64,000 nt of DNA from Acidimicrobiaceae bacterium (GCA_003153575.1 PLZW01000022.1:80909-144908); one strand, 5' to 3'; positions 20,395-33,715 are shown, numbered from the stretch's first letter. The notes: generated by a model not told the origin, from the sequence alone. A program made the numbers and translations.

Positions 20395-21885
20395 ATGGAG
20401 GTGGTTCCCACGGAATCCGAGGTGGCAACCGAGCAGACCGCAACGGGGGGGACGACAGGGGGGACACAGCATTTCGACGTGGTCATCGTGGGAGGTGGGC
20501 CCGGCGGGTACGCCGCCGCCCTCTACGGCGCCGCGGCCGGGCTGTCGATCGCCTTGGTGGAGCTGGACAAAGTAGGGGGAACCTGCCTCCACCGGGGGTG
20601 CGTCCCGGCGAAGGAGTTCCTGGAGACGGCCTCCGTCTACCGCACGGTGCGCTCGGCGTCCGAGTTCGGCATCGATGCCGGACCCGACCAGAAGGAGCCC
20701 ACGGTCACCTTCTCGGTCAGCCAGGATCGCAAGCAGCAGGTGGTGGGACAGCTGTTCGCCGGGCTATCGGGTCTCCTGAAGGGCCGCGGGGTGACGATCT
20801 TCAACGGCAGCGGCACGCTGCTGGCCGGCCGGCGGGTCCGGATCGCCGGGAACGACGGTGCGAACGCGGAGGTGACGGGAACCGACGTCGTCCTCGCCGC
20901 GGGCTCGGTGCCCCGCACGATCCCCGGGTTCGACATCGACGGCTCCCTGGTGCTCACCTCCGACGAGGTGCTGGCCCTCGACCGGCTGCCGGCATCGGTG
21001 GCCGTCGTCGGCGGCGGCGCCATCGGCTGCGAGTTCGCCTCGATGTTCTCCGACCTCGGGACCTCGGTAACGGTCTTCGAGGCGCTCCCGACCATCCTCA
21101 ACGGGTGCGACGAGGACGTCGTGCGTACCGTGGCCCGTTCGTTCAAGAAGCGGGGCATCGACGTCAAGGCCGGCGTCACCCTCCACGGCCATACCCCCGA
21201 CCCGTCAGGCACGGGCACCGTCGTGTCGTTCGGCGACGGCGAGCAGCTCGACGTCGAGGCCGTGGTGGTCTCGGTGGGCCGTCGACCCCGGACCGAGGGC
21301 TTGGTGTCCGACGACGCCGGGGTGACCATCGATGCGCGGGGCTTCGTAGCGGCCGACCCCTACATGCGCACCAGCGCCGAGAGTGTCTGGGCGGTGGGCG
21401 ACGTGGTGGCGGGCACTCCTCAACTCGCCCACGTGGCGTTCGCCGAAGCCATCGTCGTCATCAAGTCGATCCTGGGCGAGCCGGTGGCACCGGTCGACTA
21501 CGCGCGGGTGCCGTGGGCCATCTACTGCCATCCCGAGGTCGCCTTCGCCGGGCTGACGGAGGCGGAGGCCAAGGAAGCGGGCCTCGAGGTGGTGGTCAAG
21601 AAGGACCCCTTCGGAGGCAACAGCCGAGCCCGGATCATCGGCGAGACCGAGGGCATGGTGAAGGTCGTGGCCGAAAAGCTCCCCGACGGCACCACCGGCC
21701 GTATCCTCGGGGTCCACATGGTCGGCCCTTGGGTGACCGAGCAGCTCGGCGCCGGCTACTTGGCCGTCAACTGGGAGGCCACGGCCGAAGAGGTGGCCCA
21801 ATTCGTCCAACCGCATCCGTCGTTGTCCGAAACTTTCGGCGAGACGGTGCTCGCCCTTACCGGAAGGGGACTGCACGTTGCCTGA
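20395..21885 (+). CDS. lpdA: dihydrolipoyl dehydrogenase (E3)
   Basis: FAD GGGPGGYAAALYGAAAG, redox GGTCLHRGCVPAKEFLE, AVVGGGAIGCEFASMFSDLG, HPHPSLSET-like C-terminus (QPHPSLSETFGE). Confidence 0.94.
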   Translation: MEVVPTESEVATEQTATGGTTGGTQHFDVVIVGGGPGGYAAALYGAAAGLSIALVELDKVGGTCLHRGCVPAKEFLETASVYRTVRSASEFGIDAGPDQKEPTVTFSVSQDRKQQVVGQLFAGLSGLLKGRGVTIFNGSGTLLAGRRVRIAGNDGANAEVTGTDVVLAAGSVPRTIPGFDIDGSLVLTSDEVLALDRLPASVAVVGGGAIGCEFASMFSDLGTSVTVFEALPTILNGCDEDVVRTVARSFKKRGIDVKAGVTLHGHTPDPSGTGTVVSFGDGEQLDVEAVVVSVGRRPRTEGLVSDDAGVTIDARGFVAADPYMRTSAESVWAVGDVVAGTPQLAHVAFAEAIVVIKSILGEPVAPVDYARVPWAIYCHPEVAFAGLTEAEAKEAGLEVVVKKDPFGGNSRARIIGETEGMVKVVAEKLPDGTTGRILGVHMVGPWVTEQLGAGYLAVNWEATAEEVAQFVQPHPSLSETFGETVLALTGRGLHVA

Positions 21886-23374
21886 CGTGACCATGCCGCA
21901 GCTCGGCGAGACCGTGACCGAGGGAACCATCACCAAGTGGTACAAGGCCGTCGGCGACGCCGTCGCCCGGGACGAGCCCCTCTTCGAGGTGTCGACCGAC
22001 AAGGTCGATTCGGAGGTGCCCTCGCCCGCCGCCGGCGTGCTCACCGCCATCCTCGTCCAGGAGGGGGACACGGTGGATGTCGGAGTCGCCCTGGCTGTGA
22101 TCGACGGCGATGCGTCCGGCGAATCGACCGCTCCCGCACCTGCAACTGCGGCCGCCGCGGCGCCTGCATCCCCGGCTCCTCCTCCGGCTGCCGCGCCCGC
22201 CCCGCCCCCGGTGCTCTCCAAGCTGCCCGACGAGCCCGCACCCGCCGCGGCGCCGTCGCCCGCACCCGCCGCGGCGCCGTCGCCCGCACCCGCCGCTGCG
22301 CCGTCGCCCGCACCATCGCCTTCGCGTCCCCCGGTCGCCCCGATGGCAACAGCGACCTCCGCCGCGGCGCCGGCCGCCGCCGAGCGGGCCCGCGTGCTCT
22401 CGCCAGTCGTGCGCAAGTTGCTGGCCGACCATGCCATCGACCCGGCGACGGTGCGCGGGACCGGGCTCGAGGGTCGGATCACGCGGGCCGATGTCGAGGC
22501 GGTGATCGAGGGCGGGACACCACCGGCCTCGGTGCCGAGCATCTCCGCCGAGCGTCCGTCGGCCGCACCCTCAACGTCCGTGTCGCCGTCCGTTTCGCCG
22601 TCCGTGTCGCCGTCCCAGCCGACCCCCCGCGTCGCCTCCGCCGGCGAGACCCCGGCCGGGCCGCGGGACGAAGTCGTGCCGTTCACCAACATCCGACGTC
22701 GAACAGCCGAGCACATGGTGCGCTCCAAGGCCACCTCCGCCCACACGCTGATGGTCCGGGAGATCGACTACGAGCGAGTAGAGCAGGTCCGCAGGCTCCA
22801 CGGCGAGCGGTTCCGCGACGATGAGGGGTTCAGCCTCACCTACCTCCCCTTCGTGGCCCGGGCGACGGTCGAGGCCCTGGCCGAATTCCCCCACCTCAAT
22901 GCGTCGGTGGGCGACGACGTCCTGGTCGTCCACCACGACCTCAACCTGGGGATCGCGGTCGACCTGGACAATCAAGGCCTCATCGTCCCCGTGGTGCACA
23001 ACGCCGAGGAGCTCAACCTGCGGGGTATGGCCCGCCGTATCCGTGACGTCGCCGATCGGGCCCGCACCAAGCGCCTCAGCCTGGACGACATCAGCGGAGG
23101 TACCTTCTCGATCACCAATGCCGGACCCTTCGGCACGTTGATCACCGGGGCCATCATCAACCAGCCCCAAGTGGCGATCCTGTCCACCGACGGGGTGTCC
23201 CGCCGGCCGGTCGTCGTGGAGCTCCCCGACGGGACCGAATCGATCGGCATCCATTCGATGGGACTGGTGGCCATGAACTTCGACCACCGGGCCGTCGACG
23301 GGGCCTATGTGGCCAGGTTCTTGGCCCGGCTGGCGACCATCCTCGACGACCGCGACTGGGTCGGCGAGCTGTAG
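21878..23374 (+). CDS. 2-oxo acid dehydrogenase dihydrolipoyl acyltransferase (E2)
   Basis: Lipoyl domain (FEVSTDKVDSEVPSPAAG), E3-binding domain (VLSPVVRKLLADHAIDPATVRGTGLEGRITRADV), catalytic DHRAVDGA. Confidence 0.94.
   Translation: MPDVTMPQLGETVTEGTITKWYKAVGDAVARDEPLFEVSTDKVDSEVPSPAAGVLTAILVQEGDTVDVGVALAVIDGDASGESTAPAPATAAAAAPASPAPPPAAAPAPPPVLSKLPDEPAPAAAPSPAPAAAPSPAPAAAPSPAPSPSRPPVAPMATATSAAAPAAAERARVLSPVVRKLLADHAIDPATVRGTGLEGRITRADVEAVIEGGTPPASVPSISAERPSAAPSTSVSPSVSPSVSPSQPTPRVASAGETPAGPRDEVVPFTNIRRRTAEHMVRSKATSAHTLMVREIDYERVEQVRRLHGERFRDDEGFSLTYLPFVARATVEALAEFPHLNASVGDDVLVVHHDLNLGIAVDLDNQGLIVPVVHNAEELNLRGMARRIRDVADRARTKRLSLDDISGGTFSITNAGPFGTLITGAIINQPQVAILSTDGVSRRPVVVELPDGTESIGIHSMGLVAMNFDHRAVDGAYVARFLARLATILDDRDWVGEL
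22234..22311. repeat. 24-bp in-frame tandem repeat (GCCCGCACCCGCCGCGGCGCCGTC, about 3 copies) encoding Ala/Pro linker of E2
   Basis: Direct reading; encodes (PAPAAAPS)n. Confidence 0.9.
22577..22612. repeat. 12-bp in-frame tandem repeat (TCCGTGTCGCCG x3) encoding (SVSP)3 second E2 linker
   Basis: Direct reading. Confidence 0.9.
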
Positions 23375-23421
23375 CCGCACGTGACGTCAACCTCCATCCA
23401 GGCGTCCCGAACGGGCGCGGC

Positions 23422-25122
23422 ATGAGGGCCCGCTGGCTGGGGCGAGTCCCGTACGCCGAGGCCTGGGACCTGCAGCGGGCCGTGGCCGCGTGCTCCGAGG
23501 ATGACTATCTGCTGCTGGTCGAGCACGGACCGGTCTACACCCTCGGATCCCACGCCGATCCGGGTCACGTCCTCGTCGACCCGGCCACGGTCGGCGCCGA
23601 GCTGTTGGCAGTGGACCGTGGCGGTGACGTCACGTTCCACGGTCCCGGTCAGCTGGTGGGCTACCCGGTCCGTACCGTGGGCGCGGGTCCACACCGCGGT
23701 CCCGACCACGTTCGCCAGGTCGAGCAGGTGGTCATCGACGCACTGGTGGCGCTGGGAGTGCCGGCGCACCGGGTGGGCCGCATGGCCCGGTACCCAGGCG
23801 TGTGGATCGACCCGTCGGCCACCGGTGCCGGGCCGGAAGGACCGAGAAAGGTCGCCGCTATCGGGGTGCGGACCACACGCGGTCGCACGACGCACGGATT
23901 CGGACTGAATGTGATGACGGACCTCTCCTGGTTCGACCACATCGTCCCGTGCGGCATCGCCGAGCACCCGATGACGTCGCTGGCGGCCGAGGGATTCGCC
24001 GTCACCATGGCCGACGCCGTCGGGGCGGTGATCGCCGCCGCCGAAGGTGTGTGGGGTCCCATCGAGGACGTGGCCTCGGTGACCGACGGGGCCCGTAGCG
24101 CCGTACTCCACAGTCCGGTGCCGGCACGTGTCCCGGTGGCCCTCACCCATACGGCGGGCACGGCAGGGACCGCGCTCGAGCGGCGAATGGTGCGTTCCGG
24201 GGTGGACCCTTCGGCCGGCGTGGCCCTGTCGGCACGCAAGCCCGAATGGCTGCGCGTGCAGGCGACCATGTCGGACGACTACCTCGGTCTGCAGCGCAGC
24301 CTCCGCGACCTGGGCCTGGTCACCGTGTGCGAGGAGGCCGGGTGTCCCAACATCTACGAGTGCTGGGCCGACGGGACTGCCACCTTCATGATCAACGGCT
24401 CCCGCTGCACCCGGGCCTGCGCGTTCTGCCAAGTGGACACCCGCCACCCGCTCCCGCTCGACGCCGCTGAGCCCGCTCATGTGGCCGAGGCGGTGGCCCG
24501 GATGGGACTCGCCCATGCGGTCATCACCTGCGTGGCCCGGGACGACCTGGCCGACGGAGGCGCGGGCGCCTTCGCCGAGACCATCGCCCGGGTGCGCGAC
24601 CTCAGTCCTGGTACGGCCGTCGAGGTGCTGATCTCGGACTGCAAGGGCGACCGGGCCTCGCTCGAGACCATCCTGGACGCCCGGCCCGACGTCCTCAACC
24701 ACAACATCGAGACGGTGGCGCGCCTCCAGCGGACCGTGCGGCCATCGGCCGGCTATGCGCGCAGTCTCACCGTGCTGGCCCGCTCGACGGCTGCCGGACT
24801 CACCACCAAGTCGGGCATCATCCTCGGGATGGGGGAGCGTGAGGACGAGGTGCTGGCCACGTTGGCCGACCTCCGGTCCGTCGGTGTCGACATCGTGACC
24901 CTGGGTCAGTACCTCCGTCCGAGTGCCAAGCACCTGCCGGTGGCGCGGTGGTGGACGCCGGCCGAGTTCGACGCGCTACGGGAGGCCGGCACGGCGCTCG
25001 GGTTCGCCCACGTCCAGGCATCCCCGCTGACCCGATCGAGCTACCACGCCCGCGACGCGGCCGACGCCTCGTCCCGATCCTCGGCACCGACCCCCGTCCC
25101 CGTGACGATGTCGGCTCGCTGA
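23422..25122 (+). CDS. LipB-LipA fusion: lipoyl(octanoyl) transferase + lipoyl synthase in one ORF
   Basis: N-terminal LipB motifs (LLLVEHGPVYTLGS, RGGDVTFHGPGQLVGYPV, RKVAAIGVR..THGFGLNV Lys, HIVPCGI Cys) and C-terminal LipA motifs (CEEAGCPNIYEC = CX4CX5C, CTRACAFC = CX3CX2C, NHNIETV, RSSYHA). Confidence 0.93.
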   Translation: MRARWLGRVPYAEAWDLQRAVAACSEDDYLLLVEHGPVYTLGSHADPGHVLVDPATVGAELLAVDRGGDVTFHGPGQLVGYPVRTVGAGPHRGPDHVRQVEQVVIDALVALGVPAHRVGRMARYPGVWIDPSATGAGPEGPRKVAAIGVRTTRGRTTHGFGLNVMTDLSWFDHIVPCGIAEHPMTSLAAEGFAVTMADAVGAVIAAAEGVWGPIEDVASVTDGARSAVLHSPVPARVPVALTHTAGTAGTALERRMVRSGVDPSAGVALSARKPEWLRVQATMSDDYLGLQRSLRDLGLVTVCEEAGCPNIYECWADGTATFMINGSRCTRACAFCQVDTRHPLPLDAAEPAHVAEAVARMGLAHAVITCVARDDLADGGAGAFAETIARVRDLSPGTAVEVLISDCKGDRASLETILDARPDVLNHNIETVARLQRTVRPSAGYARSLTVLARSTAAGLTTKSGIILGMGEREDEVLATLADLRSVGVDIVTLGQYLRPSAKHLPVARWWTPAEFDALREAGTALGFAHVQASPLTRSSYHARDAADASSRSSAPTPVPVTMSAR

Positions 25123-25126
25123 GCCG

Positions 25127-26275
25127 ATGACCACCGGGCTCACCCCACAGGCGCTCGATGGCCGGCACAGCCGGGTGGCGCGGGTGCGGTGTCGGATGGA
25201 CGAGTTGGGTGTCGACGTCCTGCTCCTGTCCCACGGGGCCGACCTGCCCTGGCTGACCGGCTATCGGGCGATGCCGCTCGAGCGGCTCACGCTGCTGGTC
25301 CTGCCGGTGGACGGCGATCCGGTGCTCGTGGTCCCCGGTCTCGAGGCACCACGAGTGGCCGACGCCCCGGGCCTGTTCGCCCTGCGACCCTGGTCCGACG
25401 CCGAGGACCCACTGGACATCGTGGTCGAACTTCTGCGATCGACTGCATCCGGTCGCTTCGCCGTATCGGATCGGGCCTGGGCCACTTCGGTCCTGGCGCT
25501 GCAACGGCGGATGCCCGACGCCCATTGGGTGGAGGCCTCGACGGTCACCTCACCCATCCGGGCGGTCAAGGACGCCGCCGAGCTGGCCGCGCTGCGTGCC
25601 GCAGGTGCAGCAGCCGACCGGGTCGCCGCGGTGTTGCAGTCCGGCGGGATCCCCCTCGTCGGGCGGACCGAGGCATCGGTCTCCGCCGATTTGGGAGCCC
25701 TGCTCGTCGCCGAGGGCCACAGCGCGGTCAACTTCGCCATCGTCGGCAGCGGCCCCAACGCCGCCAGCCCCCATCATGAGCCCGGAGACCGGATGATCGG
25801 CCGTGACGAGACCGTGGTCTGTGACTTCGGGGGCACGCTGTCGCTGGACGGCGACGTCGGGTACTGCTCGGACATCACCCGCACGGTGGTGACCGGCACC
25901 CCGTCGGGGGAGGTGCGGGCCTGCTACGACGTCCTGCTGGCCGCTCAGCAGGCTGCAGTTGCAGCAGCACGGGCCGGGGTGACCGCCTCCTCGGTCGACA
26001 AGGTGGCCCGCGACACCATCGAGGCCGCCGGATTCGGGCATCTCTTCGTCCACCGCACCGGTCACGGCATCGGGATCGAGGAGCACGAGGATCCTTATCT
26101 GGTCACGGGGAACGACGAGGTGCTGGTGCCCGGCCACGCGTTCTCGGTGGAGCCCGGCATCTACCGGCGCGACAAGTTCGGCATGCGTCTGGAAGACATC
26201 GTGGTGATCGGGGCTGACGGAGCGCCAGAGCCGCTCAACACCGTCGACCACGACCTCGTGGTCCTGGACCACTGA
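25127..26275 (+). CDS. M24 family metallopeptidase (Xaa-Pro aminopeptidase-like)
   Basis: VCDFGGTLSLDGDVGYCSDITRTVV, HRTGHGIGIEEHEDPYL, EPGIYRRDKFGMRLEDIVV. Confidence 0.92.
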   Translation: MTTGLTPQALDGRHSRVARVRCRMDELGVDVLLLSHGADLPWLTGYRAMPLERLTLLVLPVDGDPVLVVPGLEAPRVADAPGLFALRPWSDAEDPLDIVVELLRSTASGRFAVSDRAWATSVLALQRRMPDAHWVEASTVTSPIRAVKDAAELAALRAAGAAADRVAAVLQSGGIPLVGRTEASVSADLGALLVAEGHSAVNFAIVGSGPNAASPHHEPGDRMIGRDETVVCDFGGTLSLDGDVGYCSDITRTVVTGTPSGEVRACYDVLLAAQQAAVAAARAGVTASSVDKVARDTIEAAGFGHLFVHRTGHGIGIEEHEDPYLVTGNDEVLVPGHAFSVEPGIYRRDKFGMRLEDIVVIGADGAPEPLNTVDHDLVVLDH

Positions 26276-26286
26276 GGAGTCTGGGC

Positions 26287-27012
26287 ATGGATCTCGGGAT
26301 CGCGGGCAAGGTGGCGCTGGTGACCGCCGGGTCGAGAGGGCTCGGTCGGGCCACCGCCCTGGCCCTGGCCGGCGAAGGGGTGCGGGTCATGCTGTCCGGA
26401 CGGGACGCCTCGACGCTCGCCGCCACACGGTCCCAGGTGGAAGCGGTCGGTGTGGAGGTCGACGTCCGGGCGGGCGACGTCACCGATCCTGGCGAACCCG
26501 CACGCCTGGTGGGCGCCACCGTCGAGCGATTCGGCGGCCTCGACATCGTGGTGGCCAACGCCGGAGGACCGCCGCCCGGCCGAGCCCTGGATCTAAGCGA
26601 CGAGGCACTCGATGCCGCACTCAACGCCAACCTGATGACGTCGGTGCGACTGGTGCGCGAGGCCCTGCCCCACATGCGCGCCGCCGGCTGGGGCCGGATC
26701 TGCTGCATCACGTCCTACACGGTGAAGCAGCCGGCTCCCGTCCTCGCACTGTCGAACACGGCCCGGACCGGACTGTGGGCGTGGATCAAGACGGCCGCCC
26801 AAGACCTGGCCGCCGAGTCGAGCGGGATCACCCTGAACATGATCTGCCCGGGACCCCATGCCACCGACCGGATGAAGGAGCTCGGTGGCGCCGGGGTGAT
26901 GGGCGATCCCGCCGACTTCGGCTCGGTCGTCGCATTCGTCTGCTCGGCTCAGGCCGGATCCCTCAATGGCTCCGCCGTCGTGGTGGACGGCGGGTCCACC
27001 CTGGCGCTCTAG
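26287..27012 (+). CDS. SDR family oxidoreductase
   Basis: KVALVTAGSRGLGRATALALAGEG, VVANAGGPPPG, GSAVVVDGGSTL. Confidence 0.88.
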   Translation: MDLGIAGKVALVTAGSRGLGRATALALAGEGVRVMLSGRDASTLAATRSQVEAVGVEVDVRAGDVTDPGEPARLVGATVERFGGLDIVVANAGGPPPGRALDLSDEALDAALNANLMTSVRLVREALPHMRAAGWGRICCITSYTVKQPAPVLALSNTARTGLWAWIKTAAQDLAAESSGITLNMICPGPHATDRMKELGGAGVMGDPADFGSVVAFVCSAQAGSLNGSAVVVDGGSTLAL

Positions 27013-27066
27013 ACGGGTCGTCCGATAGGTCGCCCGACCGGTCGTGGTCGACCATGGGCGGCTACG

Positions 27067-27585
27067 TCAGTTGCGGTTGGCTGCTGGTGGCGGGGCCGGC
27101 ATCGGCGGGAGGTTGCCCGAATACGTGCCCGAGGGACGGGCCGGAGCAGGTGACGGGCCTGGCACGGGTGACTGCCTCGGCTTCGGGACCGTCCTTGCAA
27201 TGGCTCCGGTCGGGGCGGTGGCCGACGTGGCGCCGCCCGTCGGATGCGCACGGTGACCACGCCTGGGAGCGGTGAACGACCCGGCTGTGGGAATGGTCGC
27301 CATGGAGTGGTGTCTGGATGCCGGACGAGATCGCCGGACCACGCCGCCGCCCGACGCCCCGGCCTTCGCTGCCGACCGACCGTAGTGGGCGGCGTTGCTG
27401 TCGAAATAGACGGTGCCGTTGGTCTTCCTGCGCTTGGCTCTGGCGGACCGGTAGAGGCGCACGATCAGGAGCAGCGCCGCGATCACCACGATGGCCAGGA
27501 GAAGGCCGGCCTCGAGGCGTGCGGTACCGGTCACCGATGCCACCGGCCCTGCGCCCGTACGGGCGATTGTCTCCACAGTCGACAA
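27067..27585 (-). CDS. single-TM protein with Pro/Ala-rich tail, unknown function
   Basis: LEAGLLLAIVVIAALLLIVRLYRSARAKRR TM segment followed by low-complexity tail. Confidence 0.55.
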   Translation of the reverse strand: MSTVETIARTGAGPVASVTGTARLEAGLLLAIVVIAALLLIVRLYRSARAKRRKTNGTVYFDSNAAHYGRSAAKAGASGGGVVRRSRPASRHHSMATIPTAGSFTAPRRGHRAHPTGGATSATAPTGAIARTVPKPRQSPVPGPSPAPARPSGTYSGNLPPMPAPPPAANRN

Positions 27586-27730
27586 TTCTACCGGGACCTG
27601 GTGGTTTTCCGCCTTCTACGCGGGTGCAGTTCGGTTGCCGTCGGTCGGGCGAGAGCGCCCGGTCCCCGCGGCCCCAGCACTCGGGAGGTCACGACCCCGG
27701 CCTCGGCCCTTCACGCCGGAGTGCTGAGTT

Positions 27731-31237
<3,507 letters not shown>

Positions 31238-31427
31238 AGCCCCACAACGATAGTGGGAGACGGCCCCCGTCCGGCCCCCGTCCGGGCTGAGGGTCGGTCC
31301 GGCCCGCGGTGGTGCGGCTGCACCGGGGTGGGCCGGACGGCCACCGAACACCACGGGGGCCGTCCACTGATCCCTGGAGGGCCGACCACCGACGACCGTC
31401 GTTTAGCATCGGTGCGGTGAGGACACC

Positions 31428-32006
31428 GTGCTGAAGATCTACACCCGGACCGGCGACGACGGCACCACGGGCCTCCTGTACGGGGGCCGCGTGGCCAAGG
31501 ACTCCGCCATGATGCAGGTGACCGGCACGGTGGATGAGGCCCAGGCGGCGATGGGCATGGCCCGGGCGGAGGCCGTGCCCGGTGGTGCGCTCGACGAGCT
31601 CTTGACCCGGCTCGAGCGGGAGCTCTACATACTCATGGCCGAGGTCACCACCGACCCCGGCCACCGATCGAAGCTGGTGGCGGGCAAGACGCTGGTGACT
31701 GGGCAGATGATCGCCGCCCTCGAGGAGCAGATCGATGGCCTGATCTCCCAGGTGTCGATGCCGACCGAGTTCGTGATCCCGGGGGCCAACCGGACGTCGG
31801 CCACCCTCGACCTGGCCCGCACGATCGTCCGGCGGGCCGAGCGGCTCCTGGTGTCGTCGCCCATCGAGGGCTCGCTGGTCGGCCAGTACCTCAACCGACT
31901 GTCCGACCTGCTGTGGGCGATGGCCAGGTGGGCGGAGGGCGACGAGCACCCCCTGGCCCGCGGTGCGGCGCGGCGGGGCCACGCCGCTGATGCGTCGACC
32001 GACTGA
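31428..32006 (+). CDS. cob(I)alamin adenosyltransferase, PduO/MMAB type
   Basis: KIYTRTGDDGTTGLLYGGRVAKDS, GTVDEAQAAMG, FVIPGANRTSATLDLARTIVRRAER. Confidence 0.93.
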   Translation: MLKIYTRTGDDGTTGLLYGGRVAKDSAMMQVTGTVDEAQAAMGMARAEAVPGGALDELLTRLERELYILMAEVTTDPGHRSKLVAGKTLVTGQMIAALEEQIDGLISQVSMPTEFVIPGANRTSATLDLARTIVRRAERLLVSSPIEGSLVGQYLNRLSDLLWAMARWAEGDEHPLARGAARRGHAADASTD

Positions 32007-32085
32007 CTGCCTTTCTTGCCGACCTGCCTCCCGCGACCCTGACCCTGACCCTGACTCCCTTCCCACCGACCTCTGGAGTTCCGAC

Positions 32086-33642
32086 GTGATCAACGTGACT
32101 GCTCTGTCCGGTACCGGACTGCCCGATGACCTGGCCGCCGTCGGCGTGCCGGTCCACAGCACGGCCGATGGCCCGGTGGTGGCCGCCGCCCCTGACGCCG
32201 TGGGCGGGATCGTGCTCTCGGGGCCGCTCGATCCCGACTGGTGCGAGCGACAGGGCTTCAGCGGCAAAGTGGCCCAGACCCTGGTGCTCCGGTCGCTGGA
32301 GTCGGGCCCGGAGACGGTGCTGGTCGGGCTGGGTGCCGCCGACAAGCTGACCGGTGTCGCCGGGCTCGAGTCGGTGCGCCGAGCCGTGTCGTCCTTCGTG
32401 CGGAGCGCGGGCAACGGTGGCACGGCACTGCTGGTGCTGCCCGAGGTGGTCGATGCGGGCGCGACCGAAGTGGCCGCAGCCGGTGCCGAGGCCGGCGCAT
32501 TGGCCACCTACAGCTACGACGACTTCCGCAGCGCGGACCCGACGGTCGGACTGACCGGCCTGGTGCTCACCACTGCGTCGGCCGGTGACGCCGACGCGAC
32601 GGCAGAAGGTGCGGCCCGTGGCTCCCGGGTGGCCCGCTCGGTGGCACTGGCCCGGGACCTGGTGAACGAGCCCCCGAGCTCCCTGACCCCGGAGCGGTTC
32701 GGCGACGTCATGGCGGACCGGTTCGCCGGCGTGGACGGCCTGACCGTCGAGGTGTGGGATGAGGAGCGGATCACGGCCGAGCGCCTCGGCGGCGTGCTCG
32801 GCGTCGCCGCCGGTTCGGTGCGGCCGCCCCGCCTGGTCAAGGTGACCTACCTACCGACCGACCCCTACGAGGTCGACGGTCGGGTGCCCCATCTGGCGCT
32901 GGTGGGCAAAGGGATCACCTTCGACTCGGGCGGCCTGTCGTTGAAGCCGCCCACCGGTATGGAGACCATGAAGACCGACATGGGCGGTGCAGCCGCCGTC
33001 CTCGCCGCCGTGGACGCCATATCGGCCCTGGGCGGGCGCATCCCGATCACCGCCTGGGCCCCGATGACGGAGAACATGCCGAGCGGCTCGGCCATCAAGC
33101 CCGGCGACGTGCTGACCACCCGGAGCGGCAAGACCATCGAGGTGCTCAACACCGATGCCGAGGGTCGGCTGATCCTGTCCGACGGACTGACCCTGGCCAT
33201 CGAGGAGGGGCCCGACGCCGTGATCGACTTGGCCACCCTGACCGGGGCTGCCGTCGTGGCCCTGGGCAAGGAGATCGCCGGACTGCTGGGCAACGACGAG
33301 GAGCTCCTCGATGCCGTGCAGGCGGCGGGCGCGGCGGCCGGCGAGCCGTGCTGGCCACTTCCGCTGCACGAGGACTACGCCTCCCATATCGAGTCCGAAG
33401 TGGCCGACATGAAGAACATGGGCCGACCGGGCCAGGCCGGCACCATCAGCGCCGCGCTGCTGCTCCAGGAGTTCGTCGGCGATGTGCCCTGGGCCCACCT
33501 CGACATCGCCGGTCCTTCCCGGACCGAGGACAACCGGTGGTACAACACCAAGGGCGGGAGCGGTTTCGGAGTGCGGACCCTGGTAGCCCTGGCCACGTCC
33601 GAGGAGTTCGGGCGCTGGCTGGCCACCCGGCCGAAGGCCTGA
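32086..33642 (+). CDS. pepA: leucyl aminopeptidase (M17)
   Basis: LVGKGITFDSGGLSLKPPTGMETMKTDMGG and NTDAEGRLILSD signature. Confidence 0.94.
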   Translation: MINVTALSGTGLPDDLAAVGVPVHSTADGPVVAAAPDAVGGIVLSGPLDPDWCERQGFSGKVAQTLVLRSLESGPETVLVGLGAADKLTGVAGLESVRRAVSSFVRSAGNGGTALLVLPEVVDAGATEVAAAGAEAGALATYSYDDFRSADPTVGLTGLVLTTASAGDADATAEGAARGSRVARSVALARDLVNEPPSSLTPERFGDVMADRFAGVDGLTVEVWDEERITAERLGGVLGVAAGSVRPPRLVKVTYLPTDPYEVDGRVPHLALVGKGITFDSGGLSLKPPTGMETMKTDMGGAAAVLAAVDAISALGGRIPITAWAPMTENMPSGSAIKPGDVLTTRSGKTIEVLNTDAEGRLILSDGLTLAIEEGPDAVIDLATLTGAAVVALGKEIAGLLGNDEELLDAVQAAGAAAGEPCWPLPLHEDYASHIESEVADMKNMGRPGQAGTISAALLLQEFVGDVPWAHLDIAGPSRTEDNRWYNTKGGSGFGVRTLVALATSEEFGRWLATRPKA

Positions 33643-33715
33643 GCCCTGTGTGGTGCCGGCAGTCGGCCGACACCCGGGCGGGTGACGGCGACGGCGCTGC
33701 ACTACCGTCTGGCTC

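Noticed and set aside
22234-22612. Possible CRISPR or intergenic satellite
   Set aside because: Repeats are in frame inside the E2 gene and encode Ala/Pro and Ser/Val/Pro linkers, with no spacers
24187-25122. Separate lipA gene starting at ATG 24187
   Set aside because: Possible in-frame internal start, but no stop separates it from LipB, the upstream purine tract is weak, and the fusion frame is intact; kept only as the alternative to test
31238-31427. Cobalamin or SAH riboswitch upstream of metH
   Set aside because: No conserved core recognisable by eye; left for an Rfam scan
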